Part shown: positions 54,019 through 62,470 of the stretch, piece after piece
How the letters are laid out: the number at the start of each line of letters is the position of its first letter
Position numbering within the stretch: the first letter of the stretch is position 1
Source: Pseudomonas taiwanensis
Lineage (GTDB): Bacteria > Pseudomonadota > Gammaproteobacteria > Pseudomonadales > Pseudomonadaceae
NCBI RefSeq assembly: GCF_013393345.1
Contig: NZ_QJRF01000073.1
Span: 1-64,000 of the forward strand
Reading direction: 5' to 3'
DNA length: 64,000 nucleotides
Program-made: the position numbers and the translations under genes
The notes under the pieces: generated by a model
The model's database searches: none
Told to the model about the DNA's origin: nothing
What the model saw: only the letters and a program-made list of their open reading frames with translations

Positions 54019-56114
54019 TCGTCGACGCGGCGCAGATGCCGCTGCCGCCGTTACGCGAGGATCTACGGCTGCTGGAGACGGCGCCCGGCAACGATGGCGA
54101 GCCCGCCTGGGTGATCCAGGACACGGTGGTCAATCGCTTCTATCGCATTGGCTGGCTGGAGTTCGAGTGCCTGCTGCGCTGGGAGCACACCCCGCAGCAG
54201 ATCTGCAGCGCCATCCAGGAGCAGACGCCGCTGCGCCCGGACGTGGAGCAGGTGCTGGAATTCCGTGAGTTCCTCGCCCAACACCAGCTGTTGCGCCCGA
54301 CGCCCGATGCCGCGGCCCGCATGGCTTCGCGCAGTGAAGGCAATGCCTGGCTCAACTGGAAATGGTGGCTGCACCACTATCTGTTCTTCCGCATCCCGCT
54401 GCTGCGCCCGCAACGGCACCTGGAACGCCTGGCGAGCCATCTGGATTGGCTGTTCCGCCCGCTGACCGGGGGGCTGGTGGTGACCCTGGGCGTGATCGGC
54501 GTGCTGCTGGTCCTGCAGCAGTGGGACGCCTTCACCACGGCGGTGGTCGAATCCTTCTCCGCCTCCGGGCTGGTCAGCTTCGCCCTGGCACTGGCCCTGG
54601 CCAAGACCCTCCATGAACTCGGCCACGCCCTGGTGGCGACGCGCCTGGGGCTTCGCGTCGGGCACATGGGCATCGCCTTCGTGGTGCTCTGGCCAATGCT
54701 CTACACCGACACCGGCGAGAGCTGGAAGCTGCGCAGTTCCCGGCAGCGCCTGGCCATCGCCTCGGCGGGCATCCTCACCGAACTGGCCCTTGCCGGCCTG
54801 GCGACCCTCGGCTGGGCCCTGTCCGATCCCGGCCCATTGCGCAACGCCCTGCTCTACCTCGCCACTACCAGCTGGGTGCTTTCTCTGGCGCTGAACGCCA
54901 GCCCGTTCATGCGCTTCGATGGCTACTTCATCCTCTCCGACCTACTGGACTTCCCCAACCTCCACGAACGTTCCTCGGCGCTGGCGCGGACCACCCTGCG
55001 GCGCGTGCTGTTGGGGCTGGACGAGGAGTGGCCGGAAGCCTTCAACCCCGGCAAGCGCCGCGCCCTGGTGGCCTTCGCCATGGTCACCTGGGTCTATCGC
55101 CTGGTGCTGTTCCTCGGCATAGCCGTCGCGGTTTACCTGCTGTTCTTCAAGCTTCTCGGGATCCTGCTGTTCGCCGTGGAAATCGCCTGGTTTATCGTCA
55201 TGCCGATCGCACGTGAATTGAAACACTGGTGGGCCCATCGAGCCGCCATCCGCAACAGTCGCCGGTACTTCTGGTGGGGCGCGCTGGCCGTGCTCCTACT
55301 GCTCCTGGCAGTGCCCTGGCGCAGCCAGATCCACGCCCTTGGCGTGGCCCGTGCCGAACAGCAGTTGCGGGTCTTCGCGCCCTACCCCGCACGCTTGCAG
55401 GCCATCCATGCAGCGGGGAACGTCGAGGCCGGCGCGACCCTGGTCACCCTGGAAGAGCCGGACATCGCTTCGCGCCTGACCAGCAGCGAGGCCAGCGTGA
55501 AGAGTTACGAAGCTCGCCTTGGTGGCCTGATCGCCGACCCCAGCGGTTCTGACCAGGCCCTGGCCACGCGCCAGCGCCTGCGTGTGCAGTTCGAGGAGGC
55601 CCGCGCCGCGCGTTCAGAAATCGCCCGGCTCAAGCTCCAGGCACCCTTCGCCGGGCGTTGGCTGGACCTCGACCCTGACTGGCGTGCCGGGCAATGGGTA
55701 CACAGCCGCGAGCCCATCGGCATGCTGGTGGACCCGAGCCGCTGGCAGGTGGATGCCTACGTCGACCAGGACGACGTGCAGCGCCTGGTGCAAGGCAGTG
55801 AGGTGCGTTTCTACCCCGAAGGCCAACCGACGCCCATCGCCGGCAAGGTGGTGGCCATCGGCAGCACCCGCGTCAGCAAGCTGGAACACGCGATGCTCGC
55901 CTCCCGCTATGGCGGCCCCTTGACCGTGGCCAGCCAGGGCAAGGAACTGGTGCCAACGCCGCCGCTGTTCCACGTGCTTGTGCAACTGGAAACCGCCCCG
56001 CACACCCTGCGCGAAACCCGTGGCCACCTGCAGATCGACGGCAACCGCCGCAGCCTACTGGCCGAAGGCCTCACCCATGTGGCGGCGGTATTGCTCCGGG
56101 AAAGCGGCTTCTAA
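54015..56114 (+). CDS. PqqD-like / M50 site-2-type zinc protease / HlyD-type fusion
   Basis: A 699-residue membrane protein, GTG start in a GTGA overlap with the preceding gene. Residues about 12-95 look like a PqqD-type winged-helix (WVIQDTVVNRFYRIGWLEF, then an ICSAIQ helix and LEFREFLAQHQLL), the fold used as a RiPP recognition element. Residues about 150-450 are a polytopic M50 protease: zinc motif HELGH at 200-204 and the third ligand Asp302 in NASPFMRFDGYFILSD. The C-terminal 240 residues are a periplasmic HlyD-like adaptor (RVFAPYPARLQAIHAAGNVE... LKLQAPFAGRWLDL). It occupies the place an ABC transporter would take in a type I secretion locus. Relatives are annotated as putative peptide zinc metalloproteases; the function is unknown. 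No nucleotide-binding motif is present. Confidence 0.85.
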   Translation: MIVDAAQMPLPPLREDLRLLETAPGNDGEPAWVIQDTVVNRFYRIGWLEFECLLRWEHTPQQICSAIQEQTPLRPDVEQVLEFREFLAQHQLLRPTPDAAARMASRSEGNAWLNWKWWLHHYLFFRIPLLRPQRHLERLASHLDWLFRPLTGGLVVTLGVIGVLLVLQQWDAFTTAVVESFSASGLVSFALALALAKTLHELGHALVATRLGLRVGHMGIAFVVLWPMLYTDTGESWKLRSSRQRLAIASAGILTELALAGLATLGWALSDPGPLRNALLYLATTSWVLSLALNASPFMRFDGYFILSDLLDFPNLHERSSALARTTLRRVLLGLDEEWPEAFNPGKRRALVAFAMVTWVYRLVLFLGIAVAVYLLFFKLLGILLFAVEIAWFIVMPIARELKHWWAHRAAIRNSRRYFWWGALAVLLLLLAVPWRSQIHALGVARAEQQLRVFAPYPARLQAIHAAGNVEAGATLVTLEEPDIASRLTSSEASVKSYEARLGGLIADPSGSDQALATRQRLRVQFEEARAARSEIARLKLQAPFAGRWLDLDPDWRAGQWVHSREPIGMLVDPSRWQVDAYVDQDDVQRLVQGSEVRFYPEGQPTPIAGKVVAIGSTRVSKLEHAMLASRYGGPLTVASQGKELVPTPPLFHVLVQLETAPHTLRETRGHLQIDGNRRSLLAEGLTHVAAVLLRESGF

Positions 56115-56559
56115 CGCTTTACGTAGGAGCCATGGCACCCCACCAAAGGCGCAAGCGAAATCCAACGTTTTGTGTAGGAGCGAGCTTGCTCGCGAAAGGC
56201 CGACACCCAAGGTTCGCGAGCAAGCTCGCTCCTACAAGGGAGCCGTGGCACCACACCAACGGCGCAAGCGAAATCCAATGCCTTGTGTAGGAGCGAGCTT
56301 GCTCGCGAAAGGCCGACACCCAAGGTTCGCGAGCAAGCTCGCTCCTACAAGGGAGCCGTGGTACCCCACCAACGGCGCAAGCGAAATCCAATGCCTTGTG
56401 TAGGAGCGAGCTTGCTCGCGAAAGGCCGGCACCCAAGGTTCGCGAGCAAGCTCGCTCCTACAAGTGCGCCGTGGCACCCCACCAACGGCGCAAGCGAAAT
56501 CCAATGCCTTGTGTAGGAGCGAGCTTGCTCGCGAAAGGCCCGCTCCGAAGTTTCACGAT
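56115..56559. repeat. Tandem array of REP doublets with a 113-bp period
   Basis: Forward REPs (GTAGGAGCGAGCTTGCTCGC) start at exactly 56174, 56287, 56400 and 56513, a constant 113 bases apart. After each of the first three, 39 bases on from its start, lies the inverted REP (TTCGCGAGCAAGCTCGCTCC), then a 51-base linker containing GGCGCAAGCGAAATCCAA. A decayed half unit precedes the array at about 56121-56173 and a partial unit ends it near 56541. Each doublet is a REPIN-like hairpin. The array ends about 18 bases from the stop codon of the next gene. Confidence 0.92.
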
Positions 56560-58083
56560 CTACAAACCGTTGTGCACCACCGCTTCCCGTGACGCAGCCG
56601 AATGAACGACCGGCGCGGCGGAAAATTGCAGGCAGGCGTCGGCGACCGGGCCCTTGCGCAGCAACTTCACGTCGCTGAAGTAGTCCATGGACATCACCCA
56701 GGGCATGCCCGGTCCCTGGCGTGGCAGGTTGGCCAGCACGCGCTGCACGTAACCGGCACCGAAATCCAGCAGCGGCCGGGTCGGCATGCCAGCCGGTGCC
56801 TTGGCCTCGCACACCTCCATGCCGCGCTCATCCATGTAGCCCAGCAGCCGGCAGAAGTGCTCGCAGAGCAGGCTCACCTTGAGTGTCCAGGAAGCGTTGG
56901 TATAACCCACCGCGAAAGCGAAGTTGGGGATGCCGGAGAGCATCATGCCCTTGTAGGCGACCGTCTCGCTCCAGGCGATGGGCTGGCCGTCGCGGGACAA
57001 TTGCACGCCACCGAATACCTGCACGTTGAGGCCCGTGGCGGTGATGACGATATCCGCCTCCAGCACGGTGCCGGACTTCAGCCGCACGCCCTGTTCGGTG
57101 AAAGTCTCGACGTGATCGGTAACGATGGATGCCTTGCCGCTGCCCAGTGCCTTGAACAGGTCGCTATCAGGCACCACGCACAGGCGCTGGTCCCAAGGGT
57201 TGTAGGGCGGGTTGAAGTGCACGTCCACCGGATAGCCCTTGGGCAGCGCACGTCGATTGACGAAACGGATGATGCGCCGCGCGGCATTGGGAAAGCGCTG
57301 GCAGAAGCGCCACATGGCCAACGCCACCTTGGCGTTCTTGTAGCGCACGATGGAATAGGCCGTCTGCTCCGGGAGCAACTTGCGCAGCAGCAACGCGATA
57401 GGGTCCTTGGCCGGCAGCGGGATCACATAGCTGGGCGTGCGTTGCAGCATGGTCACGTGCTCAGCCTTGTCGGCCATGGCCGGCACCAGGGTCACGGCAG
57501 TGGCGCCGCTGCCGATCACCACAACGCGCTTGCCGCTGTAATCCAGGTTTTCCGGCCAGTGCTGCGGATGGATCAGTTGCCCACGGAATCGCTCGACACC
57601 CTCGAAAGCCGGGGCGAAGCCCTGGTCGTAGCGGTAGTAGCCGCCAGCGGAGAACAGCCAGCGGCTGCGCACGATGCTGCGCTGCCCTGAAGCGACATCC
57701 TCCACCAGTACTTCCCAGCAGGCGCGTTCGCTGCGCCAGTCCGCCGCTACCACCTTCTGGCCATAGCGGATGTTCTGCTCGAGGCGGTGCTCGGCCACGG
57801 TTTCGCGCAGGTAGCTCATGATCGCGCTGGCGTCGGCGATCGCCTTCTCGTCCTTCCAGGGCTTGAACTCGAAGCCGAAGGTGTAGAGGTCGGAGTCGGA
57901 ACGGATGCCGGGGTAGCGGAACAGGTCCCAGGTCCCACCCAGGTCGTTGCGTGCTTCGAGTATCTGGAAGCGTTTGCTGGGTTGATCCCGCTTCAGGTAA
58001 CAGGCGGCGCCGATACCGGACAGGCCGGCACCGACGATCAGCACATCGAGCAGTTCCTGCGAGGGGTTCGATTGGGCGGTCAT
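56560..58083 (-). CDS. Flavin-containing monooxygenase, Baeyer-Villiger type
   Basis: A 507-residue FAD/NADPH monooxygenase. Marks in order: FAD-binding GAGLSG (18-23), [20 protein letters not shown] (49-68) and the Baeyer-Villiger fingerprint [11 protein letters not shown] (166-176). The NADP-binding Rossmann motif [10 protein letters not shown] (187-196) and the later [10 protein letters not shown] follow. Type I Baeyer-Villiger enzymes turn ketones into esters or lactones; EthA-like members of this length also oxidise sulfur compounds. The substrate cannot be fixed. The 3' end lies beside the REP array; the 5' side faces a small unknown gene. No clear operon partner. Confidence 0.9.
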   Translation of the reverse strand: MTAQSNPSQELLDVLIVGAGLSGIGAACYLKRDQPSKRFQILEARNDLGGTWDLFRYPGIRSDSDLYTFGFEFKPWKDEKAIADASAIMSYLRETVAEHRLEQNIRYGQKVVAADWRSERACWEVLVEDVASGQRSIVRSRWLFSAGGYYRYDQGFAPAFEGVERFRGQLIHPQHWPENLDYSGKRVVVIGSGATAVTLVPAMADKAEHVTMLQRTPSYVIPLPAKDPIALLLRKLLPEQTAYSIVRYKNAKVALAMWRFCQRFPNAARRIIRFVNRRALPKGYPVDVHFNPPYNPWDQRLCVVPDSDLFKALGSGKASIVTDHVETFTEQGVRLKSGTVLEADIVITATGLNVQVFGGVQLSRDGQPIAWSETVAYKGMMLSGIPNFAFAVGYTNASWTLKVSLLCEHFCRLLGYMDERGMEVCEAKAPAGMPTRPLLDFGAGYVQRVLANLPRQGPGMPWVMSMDYFSDVKLLRKGPVADACLQFSAAPVVHSAASREAVVHNGL

Positions 58084-58222
58084 GGCGGTTCCTTGTGCTT
58101 GTTGTCGGGACCACGCGTGGCAATGCCATGCTTGAGGCTAGAGCCGGACTATCGTTCCAACAAGCACCGGTCGGCACCATCCAAAAGCATGGAATAGTGA
58201 CGCTCGACCACCCACGAGAGCG

Positions 58223-58495
58223 TTACTGGAGAGCAGGCGTCTTCGCCGGCGCACAAACAGTAGATGTAGGTGACAGGAATTCGATGCCGGTCAGCCACTC
58301 GTTGGCGAGAATCGACGAGAACATGCCGGACACCGGTTCGGAGCACGGATCGATGGCGAGGTGCAGGCGCCAGGAACTGCCTTCGGCCGATATCGACTGG
58401 AGGGTCCAGGCGACGCCGGGCAGGCACTGGCTGATGATCTGTTCGATGGCTGCGGCAGCCAGGGGGCGGGTGGAAATCATGACCGTCAGGCTCAT
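58223..58495 (-). CDS. Small protein of unknown function (90 aa)
   Basis: The ATG at 58495 has GGAG 6 bases upstream, which supports a real gene. The protein begins MSLTVMISTRPLAAAAIEQI and has an alternating strand pattern (SSWRLHLAIDP), without signal peptide or membrane helix. I do not recognise it. It lies 83 bases after the stop of the NADH dehydrogenase on the same strand and could be co-transcribed with it. The final 20 residues may be read-through of a naturally shorter gene; there is no way to tell from this copy alone. Confidence 0.5.
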   Translation of the reverse strand: MSLTVMISTRPLAAAAIEQIISQCLPGVAWTLQSISAEGSSWRLHLAIDPCSEPVSGMFSSILANEWLTGIEFLSPTSTVCAPAKTPALQ

Positions 58496-58578
58496 GGCAG
58501 GCTCCGGGCATGTAAATCGAGGCCTGGGGTCGCCGTCACAGGACGGGCGACCCAGGCGATGGGCTAACGACTGGGGTA

Positions 58579-59781
58579 TCAGGCAACGACCGGAATCATC
58601 GGGTCGGCGGCAGCCAGTGCTGCGGCACGATCAGCCGCCGGCGGGTAGATCCACACGGAGTTGATCTGCTGCTTGATGGACTTGCCTTCCTGACGCTCGA
58701 ACTTGATCTGACGATCCCAGCCTTCGGTGAACACCGCACCCCAGGCACCGAGGTCCAGGCAGGTGACGTACTTGGGCTGGCTGTAGGGGATCGACGCCAC
58801 GCCCAGCAGACTGGCCGCCACGTTGTTGCCGGCGGACCGCCCCAGGGCGATCGCATGCTGGCAGGACATCAGCGCATGGTTGCCCTGGTCATCGCATGCC
58901 GCGCGGGCGACGTCGCCGGTGGCGAACACACCGTCATGTCCGTGTACCTGCAGGTTGGCGTCGACATGCAGGCGACCCTGGCCATCGCGCTCGGCCGGAA
59001 CCTGCTCGGTCAGCGAGCTGGCGCGTACGCCAACGGTCCAGATGACGGTATCCGCCTCGATTCGCTCACCACTGAACAGGGTCACGCCAGCGGCATCCAC
59101 CGACGCCACGCCGCTGTTCAAGCGCCACTCGATACCCAGCTCAGTGGACGCCTCGACGATGGCCCCACGCGGACCTTCGCCCAGGGCGGCACCGATCTCA
59201 GTGCCACGGTCGACGACGATCACCCGTACATCGGCATCCTGACCCAGTACTGCACGCAGGCGGGCGGGCATTTCAGCGGCGGTTTCAATCCCGGTAAAGC
59301 CGCCACCGGCGACGACCACGGTGTTGCGGCGGTTGGAAGCGGGACGCTCGGCCAGGGACTGGATATGACGATCCAGGCGCACAGCCTCCTCCAGCTGGTC
59401 CACATCGAAGGCATGTTCGACACCGGCCATCGCCGGGCGTACCACCTGGCTACCAGTGGCCAGAACCAGGCGATCGTAGCTCAGGTCGGCGAACTGGCCA
59501 TCGACACCGCGATAGCCCACGCGTTTGCCCTCGACATCGATGCGCTCCGCGAAGCCCTTGACGAAGGTAACGCCCACCGCGTCGAACAGATCGCCCAGCG
59601 GCGCCACCATCTTGTGCACTTCGGGCTCGTAGAAGCGCGGACGTACGCGCAGCTCGGCCTGGGGTGCGAGCACCACCACTTCGACGTCATTGCGGCCATG
59701 CTGGTCCAGCAGGCGAGTTGCACTCAGGGCGCTCCACATGCCACCGAAGCCGGCGCCGACGATCAGGATGCGTTGTTTCAT
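58579..59781 (-). CDS. NAD(P)/FAD-dependent oxidoreductase, type II NADH dehydrogenase-like
   Basis: A 400-residue two-dinucleotide-binding flavoprotein. The FAD-binding GxGxxG is at the start (ILIVGAGFGGMWSAL), the NADH-binding motif is VVVAGGGFTGIETA in the middle, and the C-terminal FAD contact is GVFATGDVA. It matches non-proton-pumping Ndh-2 enzymes, which pass electrons from NADH to quinone at the membrane. A basic, aromatic C-terminal third (IKFERQEGKSIKQQINSVWI) could be the membrane-surface contact. The start at 59781 has GGAG 7 bases upstream. It is divergent from an Rrf2 regulator, whose likely operators lie in the shared region, so it may respond to redox or nitrosative stress. 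Confidence 0.88.
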   Translation of the reverse strand: MKQRILIVGAGFGGMWSALSATRLLDQHGRNDVEVVVLAPQAELRVRPRFYEPEVHKMVAPLGDLFDAVGVTFVKGFAERIDVEGKRVGYRGVDGQFADLSYDRLVLATGSQVVRPAMAGVEHAFDVDQLEEAVRLDRHIQSLAERPASNRRNTVVVAGGGFTGIETAAEMPARLRAVLGQDADVRVIVVDRGTEIGAALGEGPRGAIVEASTELGIEWRLNSGVASVDAAGVTLFSGERIEADTVIWTVGVRASSLTEQVPAERDGQGRLHVDANLQVHGHDGVFATGDVARAACDDQGNHALMSCQHAIALGRSAGNNVAASLLGVASIPYSQPKYVTCLDLGAWGAVFTEGWDRQIKFERQEGKSIKQQINSVWIYPPAADRAAALAAADPMIPVVA

Positions 59782-59884
59782 GGGTTCTCTCCACAAGGCG
59801 AAAAGTCAGGTTGTTCCGGGCGGGTGTGCCCGACATCTAAATGCCGGGCTGTGAGGTCATCGCCCCTAACCACACCGGCTAACT

Positions 59885-59906
59885 GCGACTGTATTTGTCG
59901 GAGTTA
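59885..59906. promoter_or_regulatory. Operator-like site 1 for the Rrf2 regulator
   Basis: The sequence GCGAC-TGTATTT-GTCGGAGTTA. It shares 15 fixed bases and the same 7-base spacer length with the site at 60087. The CGAC-N7-GTCG core is palindromic. It lies about 105 bases upstream of the NADH dehydrogenase start. Confidence 0.55.
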
Positions 59907-60086
59907 TTTTCAGCAAGCATTTTTTCTTGCCGGGTCATGCCGCTCGTCGCCATCATTCCCTCCAGACCGCGACAATTATGGGCGTTAACGCTTCAATCCT
60001 TTAGCATTGAGGTGTCTGAAGTGAAGGAAGGCTTCCCTTGCGGAGCTGGAAACACAGGAAACGTAATTGAGATGGCCGCCATAATG

Positions 60087-60108
60087 GCGACAATATAAGT
60101 CGGAGTTA
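60087..60108. promoter_or_regulatory. Operator-like site 2, overlapping the Rrf2 ribosome site
   Basis: The sequence GCGAC-AATATAA-GTCGGAGTTA, 3 bases before the ATG of the Rrf2 gene. Its GGAG is also the gene's ribosome site, so binding here would block the gene's own expression. The rest of the 330-base region between the genes holds no ORF with support. Confidence 0.55.
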
Positions 60109-60111
60109 ACC

Positions 60112-60645
60112 ATGGCTTTGTACAGTGCGGGCGTGGAGTACGGCATCCATTGCCTCCTCTACCTGGCAGACGAGAAAGGCGACGGCCGCGAAGCCAGCGT
60201 GCGCACCCTGGCCGAATTGCAAGGCGTGCCGCCGGAACTGCTGGCCAAGGTCTTCACCCGCCTGGCGCGGGCGGGCCTGGTAGCAGCGACGGAAGGCGTG
60301 CGCGGCGGCTTCCGCCTGGCACGGCCGGCGGACCAGATCAGCGTGCTGGATATCGTTCGCGCCATCGATGGCGACAAGCAGATATTCGAATGCCGTGGTG
60401 TGCGCGAGCGCTGCGCGATCTTTGGAAGTGAATGCCCGGCGCCGAACTGGGCCGTCGCCGACCCCTGCTCCATCCACGCCGTGATGCAGCAGGCGCAGCA
60501 ACGCATGGAAGAAGCCCTCGCCCAGCAGACCATTCTCGACCTCGTGCGCCGCGTCGCCCGCAAGGCCCCTCCCGAGTTTGGCGAACAGATATTGCGCTGG
60601 ATGAACGAGCGCCACGACGGCAAGGTGGAGATCGGGCCGCTCTGA
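60112..60645 (+). CDS. Rrf2-family transcriptional regulator (probable Fe-S sensor)
   Basis: A 177-residue Rrf2 regulator. Residues 1-65 are the winged helix (YSAGVEYGIHCLLYLAD at the start, RTLAELQGVPPELLAKVFTR as recognition region, GGFRLARP as wing). A cysteine set follows: Cys94, Cys101, Cys108 and Cys119 (ECRGVRERCAIFGSEC ... DPCSIH), spaced much like the three cluster ligands of IscR and NsrR. It therefore probably carries a [2Fe-2S] or [4Fe-4S] cluster and senses iron-sulfur status, NO or oxidants. The extra C-terminal 40 residues are helical. It is divergent from the NADH dehydrogenase gene, and twin operator-like sites flank the shared region. Confidence 0.9.
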   Translation: MALYSAGVEYGIHCLLYLADEKGDGREASVRTLAELQGVPPELLAKVFTRLARAGLVAATEGVRGGFRLARPADQISVLDIVRAIDGDKQIFECRGVRERCAIFGSECPAPNWAVADPCSIHAVMQQAQQRMEEALAQQTILDLVRRVARKAPPEFGEQILRWMNERHDGKVEIGPL

Positions 60646-61098
60646 GGCGCCGGCCCTTGTGGGAGCGAATTTATTCGCGATTTCCGTAGGTTGCGGCTGA
60701 GGCTACGAAGCCCAACGCGCGAAGTCGCCCCCGCTACGTTGGGCTTCGCTGCGCTCAGCGCCAACCTACAGGAGGCACGGCACAAACCCTGTGGAGGCGA
60801 TTTCAGATCGTAGGATGGGTAGAGGAACGAAACCCATCGCCTCGGAACGGAACCCCGCTGCGTTGGGCTTCGCTGCGCTCTGCCCAACCTACGGGAGGCA
60901 TGCGGCCTCCTTCGCGAATGAATTCGCCCCCACAGGAAGAGCCGGCATTCCAGACCGCGTAGGGTGGAAGTCGCTTTTTACTTCCACCATTGCGAACTCG
61001 CCGGATGCCCGAAGACGATGGGGTTCGCTGCACTCCGTGGGGGCGATTTCAATCGCTATGCGGACCGCAGGTTCGCCTTTCGAGCCTACTGCAGGCGC
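60646..61098. repeat. Gene-free region packed with dispersed repeats
   Basis: In order: a GTGGGAGCGAATTTATTCGC variant (about 60659), GTAGGTTGCGGCTGAGG... (about 60686-60716), its inverse CGTTGGGCTTCGCTGCGCTC... (about 60738-60771), GTAGGATGGGTAGAGGAACG (about 60811), a second inverse copy (about 60861-60893) and an inverted GCGAATGAATTCGCCCCCAC (about 60914-60933). The pair at 60686 and 60738 can form a large hairpin. No gene is supported. Confidence 0.65.
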
Positions 61099-62151
61099 TC
61101 ACCCCAACTCCCCAATCTTCTCCAGCCGCGCCCTCACTATATTGCGGCTGATGCCGAGCAGCCTGCCGGTCTGCAGCTGGTTGCCATGGCAGAAGCGATA
61201 GGCCGAACGGAAGATGGTCTCCTCGATGTGCTCGTAGAGATTTGGCAGGTTTTTCTCGAACAACTGATTGAGCACCGCATCCAGGTTAGCCGGGTTGTGT
61301 GCGGCCGGCAGGCTGGGGAGCCGTTCTTCGTGACGGATCGCCTGGGTGCGCATGTCGACAAGGTGCAGATCATTGGGCTGGACCACCTCGTTGCGGCACA
61401 CCAGCAGCGCGTGATGGATGGCGTTCTCCAGTTCGCGGATGTTGCCCGGCCAGCTGTGCCCGAGCAGCACGCGCTCGGCGTCGAGGCTGAGCGCGGCGCG
61501 GTTGTAGCCCAGGCGCTGGCAGTGTTCCTGGATGAAGAATTCGGCCAGCGGCAGGATATCGCCCGGACGTTCCCGCAGTGGCGGCAAGCGCAGTGTCGCC
61601 ACGTGCAGGCGATAGAACAGGTCTTCGCGAAAATGCCCGGCCACCACGGCGTCGGCCAGGTTGACGTTGGTCGCCGCGATGACCCGAACATTGATGGGCA
61701 CCGGCGTGCGTGACCCCAGACGTACCACCTCGCGCTCCTGCAGCACCCGCAGCAACTTCACCTGCATGGCCAGCGGCAGGTCGCCGATCTCGTCGAGGAA
61801 CAGCGTTCCGCCATTGGCCGCTTCGAACCAGCCCGCCTTGTTCGCCGTGGCGCCGGTGAAGGCGCCCTTCTCGTGCCCGAACAGCTCGCTCTCCACCAGG
61901 GTTTCGGGGAAGGCGCCGCAGTTGACGGCAACAAAGGGCTCCTTGCTACGTCGGCTGAGGTGGTGGATATGGCGGGCGACCAGTTCCTTGCCGGTTCCGG
62001 TCTCGCCGATGATCAGCGCATTGGCCTCGCTGGGCGCCACCCGCTCGATCCGGCTGAGCAATTCCTGCGAGCGCGGGTCCTTGAAGACCAGCACGGTCGC
62101 GCGGACCGACTTGGTCAGTTCACGGGCATTGGGGTGAGTGAGCAGTGACAT
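61099..62151 (-). CDS. Sigma-54-dependent activator without receiver domain (SfnR-like)
   Basis: A 350-residue enhancer-binding protein. It begins almost directly with the AAA+ domain: Walker A GETGTGKE (49-56), the sigma-54 contact loop GAFTGA (96-101), Walker B GGTLFLDE (114-121) and the arginine-finger region NVRVIAATN. The C-terminus has a Fis-type helix-turn-helix ([22 protein letters not shown]). No N-terminal receiver or GAF domain is present, as in SfnR and similar activators of organosulfur genes in Pseudomonas, whose activity depends on expression level. The divergent neighbours are a sulfonate-binding protein and an SsuD-like monooxygenase with a -24/-12-like promoter, supporting a role in sulfonate or sulfone use. 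A 26-bp palindrome lies 62 bases upstream of its start. Confidence 0.9.
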   Translation of the reverse strand: MSLLTHPNARELTKSVRATVLVFKDPRSQELLSRIERVAPSEANALIIGETGTGKELVARHIHHLSRRSKEPFVAVNCGAFPETLVESELFGHEKGAFTGATANKAGWFEAANGGTLFLDEIGDLPLAMQVKLLRVLQEREVVRLGSRTPVPINVRVIAATNVNLADAVVAGHFREDLFYRLHVATLRLPPLRERPGDILPLAEFFIQEHCQRLGYNRAALSLDAERVLLGHSWPGNIRELENAIHHALLVCRNEVVQPNDLHLVDMRTQAIRHEERLPSLPAAHNPANLDAVLNQLFEKNLPNLYEHIEETIFRSAYRFCHGNQLQTGRLLGISRNIVRARLEKIGELG

Positions 62152-62212
62152 CTCGAATTCCTTGCTTTCTGATGCGCCCGGGCATCTTGCATCAAGCCTT
62201 TTAGATAATTAA

Positions 62213-62238
62213 GGAATTAATAAATATTTGTTAATTCC
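62213..62238. promoter_or_regulatory. 26-bp near-perfect palindrome in the activator/transporter intergenic region
   Basis: Arms GGAATTAA and TTAATTCC flank TAAATATTTG, whose AAATATTT is itself palindromic; only one symmetric base pair breaks the 26-base symmetry. It sits in a very AT-rich patch (62200-62260), 163-188 bases upstream of the -24/-12-like site. It could be an enhancer site for the activator or a site for another sulfur regulator. Confidence 0.55.
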
Positions 62239-62400
62239 CAAAAGAAATATATGTACATTTCCCTGCGCCGATTGCTGAATCGGCAGCAATCCTCCAGCAC
62301 CCCTGCTGAAATCCCAGCACCCGCGAAACACCCGCGAGGCGAATCCTTTCAGGCCTCCAAGCCACGCCGCCTCTGGGCTTCGAGGTAGCCGCGCGGTTGC

Positions 62401-62416
62401 TGGCATGCATTTCGCT
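62401..62416 (+). promoter_or_regulatory. Candidate sigma-54 (-24/-12) promoter
   Basis: TGGCATGCATTTCGCT has GG and GC separated by 10 bases, and matches the consensus TGGCAC-G-N4-TTGCA at TGGCA, G, T and GC. It lies 55 bases before the sulfonate-binding protein's ATG. The divergent sigma-54 activator makes this likely. Confidence 0.6.
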
Positions 62417-62470
62417 CCCTTCCTCCGCAAATGCCGGACCAACTGGCAGGAACTGGAAAGGAGAACTCCC

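Noticed and set aside
56174-56541. A CRISPR array was considered because of the regular repeats
   Set aside because: Repeats are inverted in pairs, the linkers are the same in each unit rather than unique spacers, and no cas gene is near.
59895-60098. A 67-residue plus-strand frame between the NADH dehydrogenase and Rrf2 genes
   Set aside because: It needs a TTG start, has no supported ribosome site and overlaps both operator-like sites.
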